NCBI GenBank assembly: GCA_009911715.1
Contig: CP047880.1
Span: forward strand, 1,825,136-1,889,135
Direction of reading: 5' to 3'
Length of the DNA: 64,000 nucleotides
Origin: Methanomassiliicoccaceae archaeon DOK
GTDB lineage: Archaea > Thermoplasmatota > Thermoplasmata > Methanomassiliicoccales > Methanomethylophilaceae
Shown one piece after another: positions 41,634 to 50,379 of the stretch. Position 1 is the first letter of the stretch; each line of letters opens with the position of its first letter. Made by a program: the position numbers and the translations under genes. Under the pieces are notes generated by a model that was not told where the DNA came from, ran no database searches, and saw nothing but the letters and a program-made list of their open reading frames with translations.

Positions 41634-42975
41634 CCTCCCCCCACTTTATGAACATGTACCCGAGGTACAGCATTACTCCCGCTATTACAACCTGGACTAT
41701 TCTTCTGGAGTCATCGTAGAAGTTTCCACCGAATATATCAGTCGCAAGATTGAAGGAGAAGAGTTTGTCCAACACCCAGTCTATGGAAATCAGATCCGTG
41801 TATGCTGCCAGCGGTAGCAGGACTGACATGTTGTGCGTGAGCAGCATGTAAAACACGGAAAGCCCTGTAAACAGCAACATGATTCCCGCAACCTTTCTTG
41901 GTTCCCACTTCAAAACCATTAGCGCAATCATGAACACAATCAGCAGATAGTAACACTGCTGTGTTTCAGGCCACAGGAACACAATGATGAAGCTAATTGC
42001 TGCATATTTGATCAACCGATCCATGTCCTGCTCACCCTTGCGATAATACCTCACAGCCAACCACACCACCGCCCCGATGATCACTGGCTGTAACCACATA
42101 AACACCTGCGATTCGAAGTTTATGATTACGCTAATGATGTGATCCATACCGTTGTCGATCACGGTGCCCGCCGAATCCACCCTGCCGGTGAGGAACGTTA
42201 ATGAATCCATAAATTCCCCGTTGACCAGAACCGGCATGAATATCACCAGAAACATCGACAGGAAACCGCCGGCAGTGAGCGCGAAGTAGTTCAACTTCTC
42301 CTTTACCCCCGGATGTGAGAGCAGGAAATACGCTAGGAACAGCGGGACCAGATAGAACGCAAAGGGCTTGACCATACCCGCCATCAGCATCATCGCACCA
42401 CAGATGAAGGGTCTGTCCCATATCAGCATTAGAAATGCCAATGCCAAAAAGAGGACCTCAATTGTGTCGAAAATAAGGTACACTCCCGAACAGTAGATGA
42501 CTAGTGGACAAAGGAACCAAATCCCGAACGCCACATTGGCACGGCGTTCACTGGAACCTAATTCAAGAACTATCCTGCGTATAACAAATGCAACTGCCAA
42601 ATCAACCAGGAACAAAGTAGTTTTTATCAGCATACCGAAGGCAGGTTCGATCATGACAGATCCGTAGTAGCTCACACGGAAGCCGTCGAGAATTGTCAAC
42701 TCGTCGAACTGGTTTGCAAACGAGGACCCGCCCAGCTGAGTATATATCATAGCAAGGAAGGATAATAAATAACCCCAGATCGGCGCATAGTAGTTGTCAG
42801 GCCTCTCATAGAGATCCTCTCCTGCAACTATGGTCTCAGCAATCTTCGCCCAATTCCCACAATCATAAGGAAATGTGAACAGGATTCCGACCACAAAACG
42901 GGCAATTAGCCCAAGAACTATCATCCAAAACAGAGGCGAATTCCTGAGTTTCATCAGGACGACGTATGCATCCAT
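41614..42975 (-). CDS. GT-C-like polytopic glycosyltransferase (module protein B, copy 2)
   Basis: A 453-residue membrane protein with about 12 hydrophobic segments, homologous to the product at 24528-25910. Shared marks are the acidic residue in the first outer loop (FPYDCGNWAKIAE), NYYAPIWGYLLSF, and FGIWFLCPLVIYCSGVYLIFDTIEVLFL. The fold class suggests transfer of a sugar from a polyprenyl-phosphate donor outside the membrane. It follows the GT2 gene at 42978 by 2 bp. Confidence 0.72.
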   Translation of the reverse strand: MDAYVVLMKLRNSPLFWMIVLGLIARFVVGILFTFPYDCGNWAKIAETIVAGEDLYERPDNYYAPIWGYLLSFLAMIYTQLGGSSFANQFDELTILDGFRVSYYGSVMIEPAFGMLIKTTLFLVDLAVAFVIRRIVLELGSSERRANVAFGIWFLCPLVIYCSGVYLIFDTIEVLFLALAFLMLIWDRPFICGAMMLMAGMVKPFAFYLVPLFLAYFLLSHPGVKEKLNYFALTAGGFLSMFLVIFMPVLVNGEFMDSLTFLTGRVDSAGTVIDNGMDHIISVIINFESQVFMWLQPVIIGAVVWLAVRYYRKGEQDMDRLIKYAAISFIIVFLWPETQQCYYLLIVFMIALMVLKWEPRKVAGIMLLFTGLSVFYMLLTHNMSVLLPLAAYTDLISIDWVLDKLFSFNLATDIFGGNFYDDSRRIVQVVIAGVMLYLGYMFIKWGEDGRASS

Positions 42976-42977
42976 GA

Positions 42978-43946
42978 TTACACCTCATTGTCCCAGAGCC
43001 CAGTCTTGCCATCCCAAATCCAATGGGTAAACGGATACAATATGGAATAATACAACATCCTTGACAAAGAGAACACCTTCATCTCTGTTGTCTTGGAATC
43101 GACCTCCTTCAGAAGCTCATGGGCGATTGAAGACCGGTACGCTTTCGAAAAATCGCGGTATTGGACAAACGCGATCTGTCTCATCACACGCTCAAGCAGA
43201 CGGATGCGGAAACCATTCAAGGCCTCGGGACGCTTTTCTCCGACAAACTCCAGAGTGCGACGGGCTGTCTCCTCCATTGCTTCCGCTTCCTTGCTGCGGT
43301 TCCTAAATGAAAAAGAGCCTCCTATCTTGTAATAGACATAGAGTGGTCTGTTGTAGTATGCAACTTTCTCCGATAGTGCCAGTGTACGTATCGTCTGCTC
43401 TATGTCCTCGGCGGTGAGGTGGTCATAGAAAAACGCCTCGTCCCCCGAAAATATGGACGTTCTCTGTATGCGAGACCATGGGTAGACTGGGAATCTTGTA
43501 AAATCGGAAACCGCCTCTGCTCCTGTGAAAACCTTGATTCCGTAGTTCCGTTCCGGAACCTCTGGAACAATCCGCTTAGTTTCCTGCAGATGATTACAGA
43601 AGACCACGTCGGCACCAGTGTCTTCCATAATGCCAACCAGACTACTTAGAAAATCCGGAAGAGGGTGGTCGTCCACATCGAGAAACCACAGTATGTCTCC
43701 TTTGGCCTCTCTGATTCCGAGATTCCTTGCCCCACTAACTCTCTTCGAATCCGTCTGAATAACGGTCCTAACGGATTGTAGACTGCCAGAAAGACTATCG
43801 ATCATATCCAGAGAGTTATCCGTTGTCTTTGAATCTACTACAAAAATAACCTCCATGTCCACATATTCCTGTTTCGAGAGACAGTCGATGCACTCGGGCA
43901 GAAATTTGGCCCCGTTGTATATGGGGACGACGACGGACACGGTCAT
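42978..43946 (-). CDS. Family 2 glycosyltransferase
   Basis: A 322-residue GT-A enzyme starting VSVVVPIYNGAKFLPECIDCL. The donor site has VIFVVDSKTTDNSLDMID and VSGARNLGIREAKGDILWFLDVDDHPLPDFL, with the DVDD metal-binding motif. The C-terminal LYVYYKIGGSFSFRNR and nearby sequence are shared with the GT2 at 45972, its paralogue. A TATA box (AATATATAG on this strand, 43967-43975) lies about 25 nt ahead of ATG 43946. It heads an operon that runs through the module, flippase and isomerase genes. Confidence 0.86.
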   Translation of the reverse strand: MTVSVVVPIYNGAKFLPECIDCLSKQEYVDMEVIFVVDSKTTDNSLDMIDSLSGSLQSVRTVIQTDSKRVSGARNLGIREAKGDILWFLDVDDHPLPDFLSSLVGIMEDTGADVVFCNHLQETKRIVPEVPERNYGIKVFTGAEAVSDFTRFPVYPWSRIQRTSIFSGDEAFFYDHLTAEDIEQTIRTLALSEKVAYYNRPLYVYYKIGGSFSFRNRSKEAEAMEETARRTLEFVGEKRPEALNGFRIRLLERVMRQIAFVQYRDFSKAYRSSIAHELLKEVDSKTTEMKVFSLSRMLYYSILYPFTHWIWDGKTGLWDNEV

Positions 43947-43965
43947 TTCAACTGCCTCGATGGAT

Positions 43966-43976
43966 ATTCTATATAT
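43966..43976 (-). promoter_or_regulatory. TATA box of the glycan operon starting at 43946
   Basis: AATATATAG on the minus strand about 20-29 nt ahead of the GT2 start codon; the main promoter candidate for the GT2, GT-C, anchored-protein, flippase and isomerase genes. Confidence 0.5.
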
Positions 43977-44064
43977 TAAGCAAATCGTAAAATACATCTC
44001 CGACGTGTTCTTCTGTATACAATGTCTGAGTATCTTCAGCAGACACAGCCCTCAGAGTGATTAG

Positions 44065-45048
44065 ATGATCATATCCAAAACACCGCTCAGGATAAGTTTC
44101 TGCGGAGGAGGCAGCGACATCCCCTCGTTTTACAGAAAACACGGAGGATGTGTTCTTAGCACATCCATTGACAAATATATCTACATCTCATCAATCCACT
44201 CCTTTGACAGATGCCTGACCAAACTTAGGTATTCCTCTATGGAAGACGTTGAGAATCTGTCTGATATTAGACATCCTGTTTTCAGAGAGATGCTCTCAAT
44301 GTACAACATGCCGGGTTTCGAGTTCACAAGCACATCCGACATCCCCGCAGGCACTGGATTGGGTTCATCCAGCACGTTCACTGTTGGCCTTTCGAACCTG
44401 CTACATGCTTGGAGGGGCGAACAACCGTCCAAAGAGCGTCTGGCAACCGATGCGTGCAAAATGGAAATAGAGATTCTGGGCGAGCCGATTGGGAAGCAGG
44501 ATCAATACGCGGCGGCGTACGGCGGTCTGAATTTCATAGAGTTTAACGAGGACGATACCGTTGATGTTACGCCACTGTCTCTGGAAAAAGAGCAGAAGGC
44601 GCTGCTGAATAGACGCCTTATGATGCTCTATTTAGGAGGTACACGCAGTGCCTCGGAGATCCTTAAGAAACAAAGCTCCAACATCACGCAAGGACAGGCC
44701 GAGAACAACCAGTTACGCATGTGCGATATCGCTAGGAACCTGAGAACAGATTTGGAGGATGGAAGACTCGATGCCCTAGGAGAGGCCCTGGACAAAAGCT
44801 GGAGACTCAAACGCACACTGTCAGAGGGAATTACCAACCACGAGATCGACGCTGTGTACAAGACAGTAACCGAATTAGGAGCGATCGGCGGCAAGCTTCT
44901 TGGTGCAGGCGGAAGCGGATTCATGTTGTTCTATGCCGAAGAAGATGTTCAGAACAATATTCGCAAGCATGTACAGGATAGGATGTGGATGCCGTTCAAA
45001 TTCGAAGAAAGTGGCTCATCTATAATATTCAATGACGAGGGAAGATGA
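44065..45048 (+). CDS. hddA: D-glycero-alpha-D-manno-heptose-7-phosphate 1-kinase (HddA-like), copy 2
   Basis: A 327-residue GHMP kinase with TPLRISFCGGGSDIPSFYRKHGG, the phosphate loop PAGTGLGSSSTFTV, EILGEPIGKQDQYAAAYGGLNFI and the C-terminal IGGKLLGAGGSGFMLF. It belongs to the same HddA group as the gene at 22394 but is clearly divergent and has a more A+T-rich composition. It forms a two-gene operon with the epimerase gene (4-bp overlap), divergent from the GT2 operon. Confidence 0.86.
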   Translation: MIISKTPLRISFCGGGSDIPSFYRKHGGCVLSTSIDKYIYISSIHSFDRCLTKLRYSSMEDVENLSDIRHPVFREMLSMYNMPGFEFTSTSDIPAGTGLGSSSTFTVGLSNLLHAWRGEQPSKERLATDACKMEIEILGEPIGKQDQYAAAYGGLNFIEFNEDDTVDVTPLSLEKEQKALLNRRLMMLYLGGTRSASEILKKQSSNITQGQAENNQLRMCDIARNLRTDLEDGRLDALGEALDKSWRLKRTLSEGITNHEIDAVYKTVTELGAIGGKLLGAGGSGFMLFYAEEDVQNNIRKHVQDRMWMPFKFEESGSSIIFNDEGR

Positions 45049-46010
45049 CGCGCGCCGTTATCACTGGCGGAGCAGGCTTCATAGCCAGCCACCTGGCTGA
45101 TTCACTCATTTTCGAGATGAATACAGAAGTCGTCGCCATCGACCGCCTGCCATGGCGTTCCGCGACCAACATTCAACACTTGGCAAGAGAGCCCCGGTTC
45201 TCATACATAGAGTCGGACCTCTCCGCGGAAGTCCCACTCTCCGCATTCGAGGGCGCCGACATCGTTTACCATCTTGCCGCCAATTCAGACGTACGCAGAG
45301 GATGCTCGGAACCGTCAGTAGATGTCAGAGATACTTTCCTAACAACACGTTGCGTTTTGGAAGCCGTCAGATGCAAAGACATTGAACGCCTGTTTTTCTC
45401 ATCTTCCTCTACAGTCTATGGGAATGTCAACGGCCTTTTGCAAGAGGACTGCCTTGCCTGCAGGCCAATCTCAAGCTATGGTGCAATGAAACTCGCATCA
45501 GAAGCCCTCACCTCATCGTATTCGAACCTATTCGGAATAGACGTCTTGGTCTTCAGACTCCCTAACGTTGTGGGATCCAGGATGACACATGGCGTCATAC
45601 CAGATTTTATTTCAAAGCTGAAAAAGAACCCGAAAAAACTGGAAATTCTAGGGGACGGCAGACAACAGAAGCAGTATCTGCACGTTTCGGACCTTATTGC
45701 TGGTATACTGAGGTTTACCTCTCGCGAATATACAGGGTTGAACGTCTATAACATATCTGCGGACAGTTCCACCAATGTGGATGAAATAGCTCGGATGGTC
45801 TGCGAGGAAATGGGAGTGCCCGATGCTGAGCTGACACATACCGGAGGCAGATCGGGTTGGATAGGAGATGTCCCGAAGTTCGAGTTCGACACGTCGAAAG
45901 CGAGAGCGGCAGGATGGAGCTATACGCTCTCGTCCTCCGAGGCCGTCAGAACAGCGATAAGGGAGATCCTCTCAAACGCCTACGCTGTCGAAGAGAAGAT
46001 CGTCTTCTGA
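45045..46010 (+). CDS. NAD-dependent sugar epimerase/dehydratase
   Basis: A 321-residue extended short-chain dehydrogenase of the UDP-glucose 4-epimerase type. It has the nucleotide loop GGAGFIASHL (Ala in place of the usual third Gly), HLAANSDVRRG, the Ser of SSSSTVYGN and the catalytic YxxxK in SSYGAMK, then RLPNVVGSRMTHGVIPDFI and GDGRQQKQYLHVSDLI. It could modify the heptose or hexose unit of the glycan after nucleotide activation. Its 3' end overlaps the convergent GT2 gene by 39 bp. Confidence 0.86.
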   Translation: MTRAVITGGAGFIASHLADSLIFEMNTEVVAIDRLPWRSATNIQHLAREPRFSYIESDLSAEVPLSAFEGADIVYHLAANSDVRRGCSEPSVDVRDTFLTTRCVLEAVRCKDIERLFFSSSSTVYGNVNGLLQEDCLACRPISSYGAMKLASEALTSSYSNLFGIDVLVFRLPNVVGSRMTHGVIPDFISKLKKNPKKLEILGDGRQQKQYLHVSDLIAGILRFTSREYTGLNVYNISADSSTNVDEIARMVCEEMGVPDAELTHTGGRSGWIGDVPKFEFDTSKARAAGWSYTLSSSEAVRTAIREILSNAYAVEEKIVF

Positions 46011-46955
46011 AAACTTGCGTTCACGGGCCTTTCTGCCGAGTGTATAATATAGCGCCGGACTGACCCGGAATATCAAGACCTCTATGTTGAAATCAGGTTG
46101 CTTGTGAGACAGGAGTTCACGTATCTCATCACGCTTCGCCAGATCCATCGCCTTTTCCTTGGATGCACGAGTCAGGCTACGGATAACATGGCGCGCCATG
46201 TATGCGCAATATAGCCCGTAGCATTCTGGATGAGTTTTCTGCACTTCCTCCCCCAATGTGCCAGAGAGTACGACATCGCGTTCGGCTATCGAGTCATCGT
46301 TGGCACCGCCGCAAAGCGAACCTCCGTGCTGGTAGTATACATAAAGTGGCTTGTTGTAGTATGCGATTTTATCCGTGTGCAAAAAGGCGCGGACAGTTTG
46401 ATCAAAATCCTCACAATAACCAGTTTTGAAATCAAGCCCGTTGTCCCTTAGATATGCCACCTCGTAGATTTTACACCATGGGCATGCGGATATGCGACCT
46501 TGTCCGACCTCATAGACGGCTTCCATCCCCGAGAAGACCTTCACATAATATTGTCCGTATTCCTTTTCCGGAAGCTCCCTGTTCTTAGAATATATGCTGT
46601 TAAAGACGGACACTTTGGCGCCAGTAGATTCCATGATTCCAATCATCTCCTCGAGAAGCGAGGGATATGGATGATCATCCACATCCAGGAACCATATGTA
46701 ACGTCCGCGGGCCTCACTCAGACCTATATTACGTGCTCCACCCATGCGCCGATCGTCCTTCTGAATCACGGAACGAACAGAGCCCCATCCCTTAGCACAG
46801 GATTCAATCTCCTCTAGAGTACCGTCATTAGTCTTAGAATCAACGATAAACAACACTTCCATATCTTGGAGAGTCTGCCTCTTCAGAAACCTGATGCACC
46901 CCTCGATATACTCCGCACCATTATACACGGGAATAATAACCGAAACTTTTGGCAG
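45972..46955 (-). CDS. Family 2 glycosyltransferase with a probable non-ATG start
   Basis: A GT-A enzyme paralogous to the one at 42978 (VLFIVDSKTNDGTLEEIE, MGGARNIGLSEARGRYIWFLDVDDHPYPSLLEE, LYVYYQHGGS). The first family strand, KVSVIIPVYNGAEYIEG, is encoded in frame, but no ATG, GTG or TTG precedes it. The only upstream in-frame candidate before a TAA at 46974-46976 is CTG at 46955, with AAGGT 9 nt ahead of it. Starting at GTG 46928 instead would remove the first strand of the fold. With CTG the protein has 327 residues. Confidence 0.8.
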   Translation of the reverse strand: MPKVSVIIPVYNGAEYIEGCIRFLKRQTLQDMEVLFIVDSKTNDGTLEEIESCAKGWGSVRSVIQKDDRRMGGARNIGLSEARGRYIWFLDVDDHPYPSLLEEMIGIMESTGAKVSVFNSIYSKNRELPEKEYGQYYVKVFSGMEAVYEVGQGRISACPWCKIYEVAYLRDNGLDFKTGYCEDFDQTVRAFLHTDKIAYYNKPLYVYYQHGGSLCGGANDDSIAERDVVLSGTLGEEVQKTHPECYGLYCAYMARHVIRSLTRASKEKAMDLAKRDEIRELLSHKQPDFNIEVLIFRVSPALYYTLGRKARERKFSEDDLLFDSVGV

Positions 46956-47016
46956 CTGATCCCAACCTTGAGTTTAAAATATTGATTGGGGGCAAAGCCC
47001 CCGTTTTATTATAGTT

Positions 47017-48378
47017 TCACTGTTCAAACGCGGGTCCGCAGTCAGGGATGAATCCGTCCTCCATCATCTTGGCCGTGAGGTTCCTCGACCTGTTGATCAT
47101 GAAGGTTGCCCTGTCGAACAGCTCCTGCCTGCTGAGCTTGAGCCTGGCGACACCCTGCTCCTGGGCCTTGAGGGCGACGGCGACGGCCTCCCTGGGGAAG
47201 ACCTCTGTCTCGGACATGTTGGGGATGATGTAGTCCTCCGAGAGTCCCTTCTCCTCGGCGCACTTGGCGAGCTCGGTGGCCGCGGCGATGCACATCTCGT
47301 CCGTGATGGTCTTGGCCCTCACGTCGAGCACTCCCCTGAAGATGGCGGGGAATCCCATGGAGTTGTTGACCTGGTTGGGGAAGTCGGACCTTCCGGTCGC
47401 GAAGACCTTGCAGCCGTTCTCCTTCGCCTCCCAGGGCCAGATCTCGGGCACGGGGTTGGCGGTGGCGAAGATGACGGGGTCGTCCGCCATGAGCTTGACG
47501 TAGTCGGCGGGGATCGTCCCGGGGCCGGGCTTGGACGCGGCGATGACGATGTCGGCGCCCTCCATGGCCTCCTTGATGCCTCCGGACTTGCCTGCTCCGT
47601 TCGTCTTCTCGCAGATCTCCCACTTCTGCCTGAAGTCCTTCCTGACGTCCTCCCTGGAGAGGTTCAGGATTCCCTTGGAGTCGCACATGCACATGTTCTT
47701 GGGGCTGAATCCGGTCGCGAGGAGCAGCCTGGCTATGGCGATGGACGCTGCACCGGCTCCGATGACTGTGATGTTGGCCTCCTCGAGCTTCTTGCCCACG
47801 AGCTTCATGGCGTTGATGGCCCCGGCGACCTCGACGGTGGCGGTTCCCTGCTGGTCGTCGTGCCAGACGGGGATCTTGCAGTCCCTCCTAAGCTCGTCCA
47901 GGATGTCGAAGCACTTGGGGTTGGAGATGTCCTCGAGGTTGATTCCTCCGAAGGACGGCGCGATGAGCCTGACGGTCTCGATGATCTTGTCGGGGTCCTT
48001 GGTGTCGAGGCAGATCGGGACGCAGTCCACACCTCCGAGGTACTTGAACAGCATGGCCTTACCCTCCATGACGGGCATGGCGGCCTCGGGCCCGATGTCG
48101 CCGAGTCCCAGGACACGGGTACCGTCGGACACGACGGCGACGGTGTTCCACTTGCAGGTGTGCTCGTACACCATGTCGGGGTTGGCCGCGATGTCCTTGC
48201 AGGGCTCGGCCACTCCGGGGGAGTACCAGATGGCGAAGTCGTCGAAGGACCTGACGCAGGCCTTCGGGACGGTCTCGATCTTCCCGCCGTAGAACTTGTG
48301 CATGACCATTGCGTCCTTTCCGGGCTTCTTCGCGAGCTCGAGACGCTCCTCGACTGTCATTTCCTTCTCGTTTACCAT
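47017..48378 (-). CDS. NAD(P)-dependent malic enzyme
   Basis: Oxidatively decarboxylates malate to pyruvate and CO2. The 453-residue protein is of the short prokaryotic type, without a phosphotransacetylase extension. Motifs: FAIWYSPGVAEPCKDIA with the catalytic Tyr, GLGDIGPEAAMPVMEGKAMLFKYLGGVDCVPICLDT, IPVWHDDQQGTATV, the Rossmann loop VIGAGAASIAIARLL, and ATGRSDFPNQVNNSMGFPAIFRG. ATG 48378 has a GAGGTGA site; the frame is open upstream without similarity. The leader contains a 19-bp palindrome (48394-48412) that is a candidate operator. Confidence 0.93.
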   Translation of the reverse strand: MVNEKEMTVEERLELAKKPGKDAMVMHKFYGGKIETVPKACVRSFDDFAIWYSPGVAEPCKDIAANPDMVYEHTCKWNTVAVVSDGTRVLGLGDIGPEAAMPVMEGKAMLFKYLGGVDCVPICLDTKDPDKIIETVRLIAPSFGGINLEDISNPKCFDILDELRRDCKIPVWHDDQQGTATVEVAGAINAMKLVGKKLEEANITVIGAGAASIAIARLLLATGFSPKNMCMCDSKGILNLSREDVRKDFRQKWEICEKTNGAGKSGGIKEAMEGADIVIAASKPGPGTIPADYVKLMADDPVIFATANPVPEIWPWEAKENGCKVFATGRSDFPNQVNNSMGFPAIFRGVLDVRAKTITDEMCIAAATELAKCAEEKGLSEDYIIPNMSETEVFPREAVAVALKAQEQGVARLKLSRQELFDRATFMINRSRNLTAKMMEDGFIPDCGPAFEQ

Positions 48379-48393
48379 AAATTTCACCTCAGT

Positions 48394-48412
48394 TTCTACG
48401 AAATTCGTAGAA
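48394..48412 (-). promoter_or_regulatory. 19-bp palindrome in the malic enzyme leader
   Basis: TTCTACGAA-A-TTCGTAGAA is a perfect 9-bp inverted repeat around one base. With a TATA box at 48450-48459 the transcript should start near 48425, so the palindrome lies about 13-31 nt downstream of the start and just before the ribosome site, the place for a repressor operator. Confidence 0.55.
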
Positions 48413-48448
48413 TTACTTCGAATTCTAAATCTCGTCATATGTCTTACA

Positions 48449-48459
48449 TTATTTATAAT
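48449..48459 (-). promoter_or_regulatory. TATA box of the malic enzyme gene
   Basis: ATTATAAATAA on the minus strand, about 72-82 nt ahead of the start codon at 48378. Confidence 0.55.
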
Positions 48460-48566
48460 GAGCGTACTGGGTGCAATTCGAATGGCGCCGGCATCGAGAA
48501 ATCCACATCGTGGGCATCTTGGAGAATGCACCATGAAACAGATTGTCCAGACCCTCGGGGGCTTCC

Positions 48567-48575
48567 CTTTATACG
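48567..48575 (+). promoter_or_regulatory. TATA box of the radical SAM gene
   Basis: CTTTATACG ends about 20 nt ahead of the ATG at 48595, indicating a leaderless transcript. Confidence 0.5.
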
Positions 48576-48594
48576 ATATCCACAATCAACAGGC

Positions 48595-50217
48595 ATGGGC
48601 AGGGAGATTACCGTCCTCCTCGTGGACGGCTACATCGACGACCCGGCGGCACTCGGCGTACCGCCGTACATCTCACCTATCATCCGCGCCATCGCAGGCG
48701 CGGCTCTGGACGCCGGCGCCGACAGAGTGGAGTACGTCACGATAGACATGGTCCGCCGCGGAGCGAAGCTGCCTCAGGCTGACGTGAGCGTCATCATGTC
48801 CGGGAACACAGTCCCCGGGAAGTACCTGCGCTCCATGCCCATGTCCGTGAAGGAGCTGGAGGCGCTCTTCCCGAAGCTCTCCGGCTGGCGCCTCATCGGG
48901 GGGTCCGCCGCGGACACGGAAATCGCCGGGAGATTCGACTTCGTGATCAGGAAGGACCTGGCGGCATCCCTGTACGACGGGATGTGCGGGAAGGAGGTCG
49001 GCGAGAGGTACCGCACCCTGGACGAGTGGAACCGCTGGATGCTGCTGGGCGCGGACATCGTGAAGCAGCACCAGGACTTCCCCCAGCCGCTGATAGCCGA
49101 GGTTGAGTCCTACCGCGGGTGCCACAGATGGTCCACGGGAGGCTGCTCGTACTGCATAGAGCCGCTCAAGGGGAGGCCGCTGATGAGATCCCCCTCCGAC
49201 ATAATCGCCGAGGCCGAGAGACTCAGGAAGCTGGGGGTCAGGAACCTCAGGGTCGGCGGACAGACCTGCATAGTGTCATACGGCTCCGAGGACGACTCCC
49301 CAGTGCCGCGCCCCGACCCGGAGGCCGTGTCGGACCTGTTCGAAGGGCTTGACGCGCTTGAGTTCGACGTTCTGCATGTCGACAACGCCAACGCCGCCGT
49401 GATATCGACATACCCCGAGGAATCCGAGCGTGTCCTGGAGACGCTGGCACATCGCTGCACCGACGGCAACGTCCTGGCGCTGGGGATGGAGACCGCGGAT
49501 CCGCGGGTCGTCATCGAGAACAACCTGAACAGCACGTCGGAGCAGGTGCTCGACGCCGTCAGGGCGATCAACAGGATCGGCGGCGGGAGAGGTCCGAACG
49601 GACTCCCCAGGCTGCTGCCGGGCATCAACATCGTGTGCGGACTGGACGGGGAGACCGCCGACACCTACAGGATGGACATGGACCTGCTCCGCGCGGTGCG
49701 CGACGAGGGGCTGATGGTCAGGCGCATCAACATACGGCAGGTGCTGCCCGTCAGGCGCGAGTTCGAGGTGCGCGTGGACCAGCGCAGGTTCAAAAGGTTC
49801 AAGGAGGAGGTCCGCTCGGACATCGACAGGGTCATGCTGGAGAGGGTCGCCCCGTACAGCACCGTCCTCAGGAACGTCTACATGGAGATCCACGACGGCA
49901 ACACCACGTTCGGCAGGCAGATCGGCTCCTACCCCCTCCTGGTGGGGATCCCCTACAAGGTGGACCTGGACACGTTCCACGATGTCTTCATAACCGACTG
50001 GGGCTACCGCTCCATAACGGGCGTGACATATCCGTTCGACATCAACTCGCAGCCCATGACCGCCCTGGCATCGCTGCCGGGCATCGGGAAGAAGCGTGCG
50101 TCTCGGATCGTCATGGAGAGGCCCCTGTCTGGATTCGATGATCTTTTGAGAGTCGTCGAGGACCCGAACGTGGTGGACCGTCTGAAGGGCCTAGTCGTCT
50201 TCGGATCAGTGGAATGA
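48595..50217 (+). CDS. Radical SAM protein with C-terminal helix-hairpin-helix (COG1031 type)
   Basis: A 540-residue archaeal protein. After an N-terminal cobalamin-binding-like region (about 5-130) comes the iron-sulfur site with Cys176, Cys184 and Cys187 (GCHRWSTGGCSYC), a CX7CX2C spacing rather than the canonical CX3CX2C. GGQTCIVSYG, GMETADPRVV and PGINIVCGLDGET follow as SAM-barrel segments. The C-terminus (about 492-540) is a helix-hairpin-helix, MTALASLPGIGKKRASRIVMERPLSGFDDLLRV, suggesting contact with nucleic acid. The wide spacing is, as far as I recall, normal in this family. The reaction is unknown. ATG 48595 is chosen because of the TATA box just upstream. Confidence 0.82.
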   Translation: MGREITVLLVDGYIDDPAALGVPPYISPIIRAIAGAALDAGADRVEYVTIDMVRRGAKLPQADVSVIMSGNTVPGKYLRSMPMSVKELEALFPKLSGWRLIGGSAADTEIAGRFDFVIRKDLAASLYDGMCGKEVGERYRTLDEWNRWMLLGADIVKQHQDFPQPLIAEVESYRGCHRWSTGGCSYCIEPLKGRPLMRSPSDIIAEAERLRKLGVRNLRVGGQTCIVSYGSEDDSPVPRPDPEAVSDLFEGLDALEFDVLHVDNANAAVISTYPEESERVLETLAHRCTDGNVLALGMETADPRVVIENNLNSTSEQVLDAVRAINRIGGGRGPNGLPRLLPGINIVCGLDGETADTYRMDMDLLRAVRDEGLMVRRINIRQVLPVRREFEVRVDQRRFKRFKEEVRSDIDRVMLERVAPYSTVLRNVYMEIHDGNTTFGRQIGSYPLLVGIPYKVDLDTFHDVFITDWGYRSITGVTYPFDINSQPMTALASLPGIGKKRASRIVMERPLSGFDDLLRVVEDPNVVDRLKGLVVFGSVE

Positions 50218-50287
50218 CTTCCTGATTTTCGATTATCTTATGGCAATTGCTATAACACAACATAGATGAAATCGATTGTTGTATAAC

Positions 50288-50297
50288 ATTTTATATC
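50288..50297 (+). promoter_or_regulatory. TATA box upstream of the C/D sRNA
   Basis: ATTTTATATC; transcription would start near 50320, about 60 nt ahead of the sRNA, which would then be trimmed from a longer transcript that may continue into the Hps gene. Confidence 0.4.
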
Positions 50298-50379
50298 GAA
50301 GAAGACCGGAAAGGCCCCCGGAAAGCATACCAGGGTTAGTGAGCGACAGAGTTAACATGGACCACCGCATACGATGTCA

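Noticed and set aside
42978..46955. Recent tandem duplication of the two GT2 genes at 42978 and 45972
   Set aside because: They are paralogues with shared motifs, but the protein sequences differ throughout, so the duplication is old or the genes were acquired separately.
47860..48594. Extension of the radical SAM frame across the malic enzyme gene
   Set aside because: Low-complexity shadow sequence over a well-recognised gene on the other strand; the TATA box at 48567 and family start support 48595.
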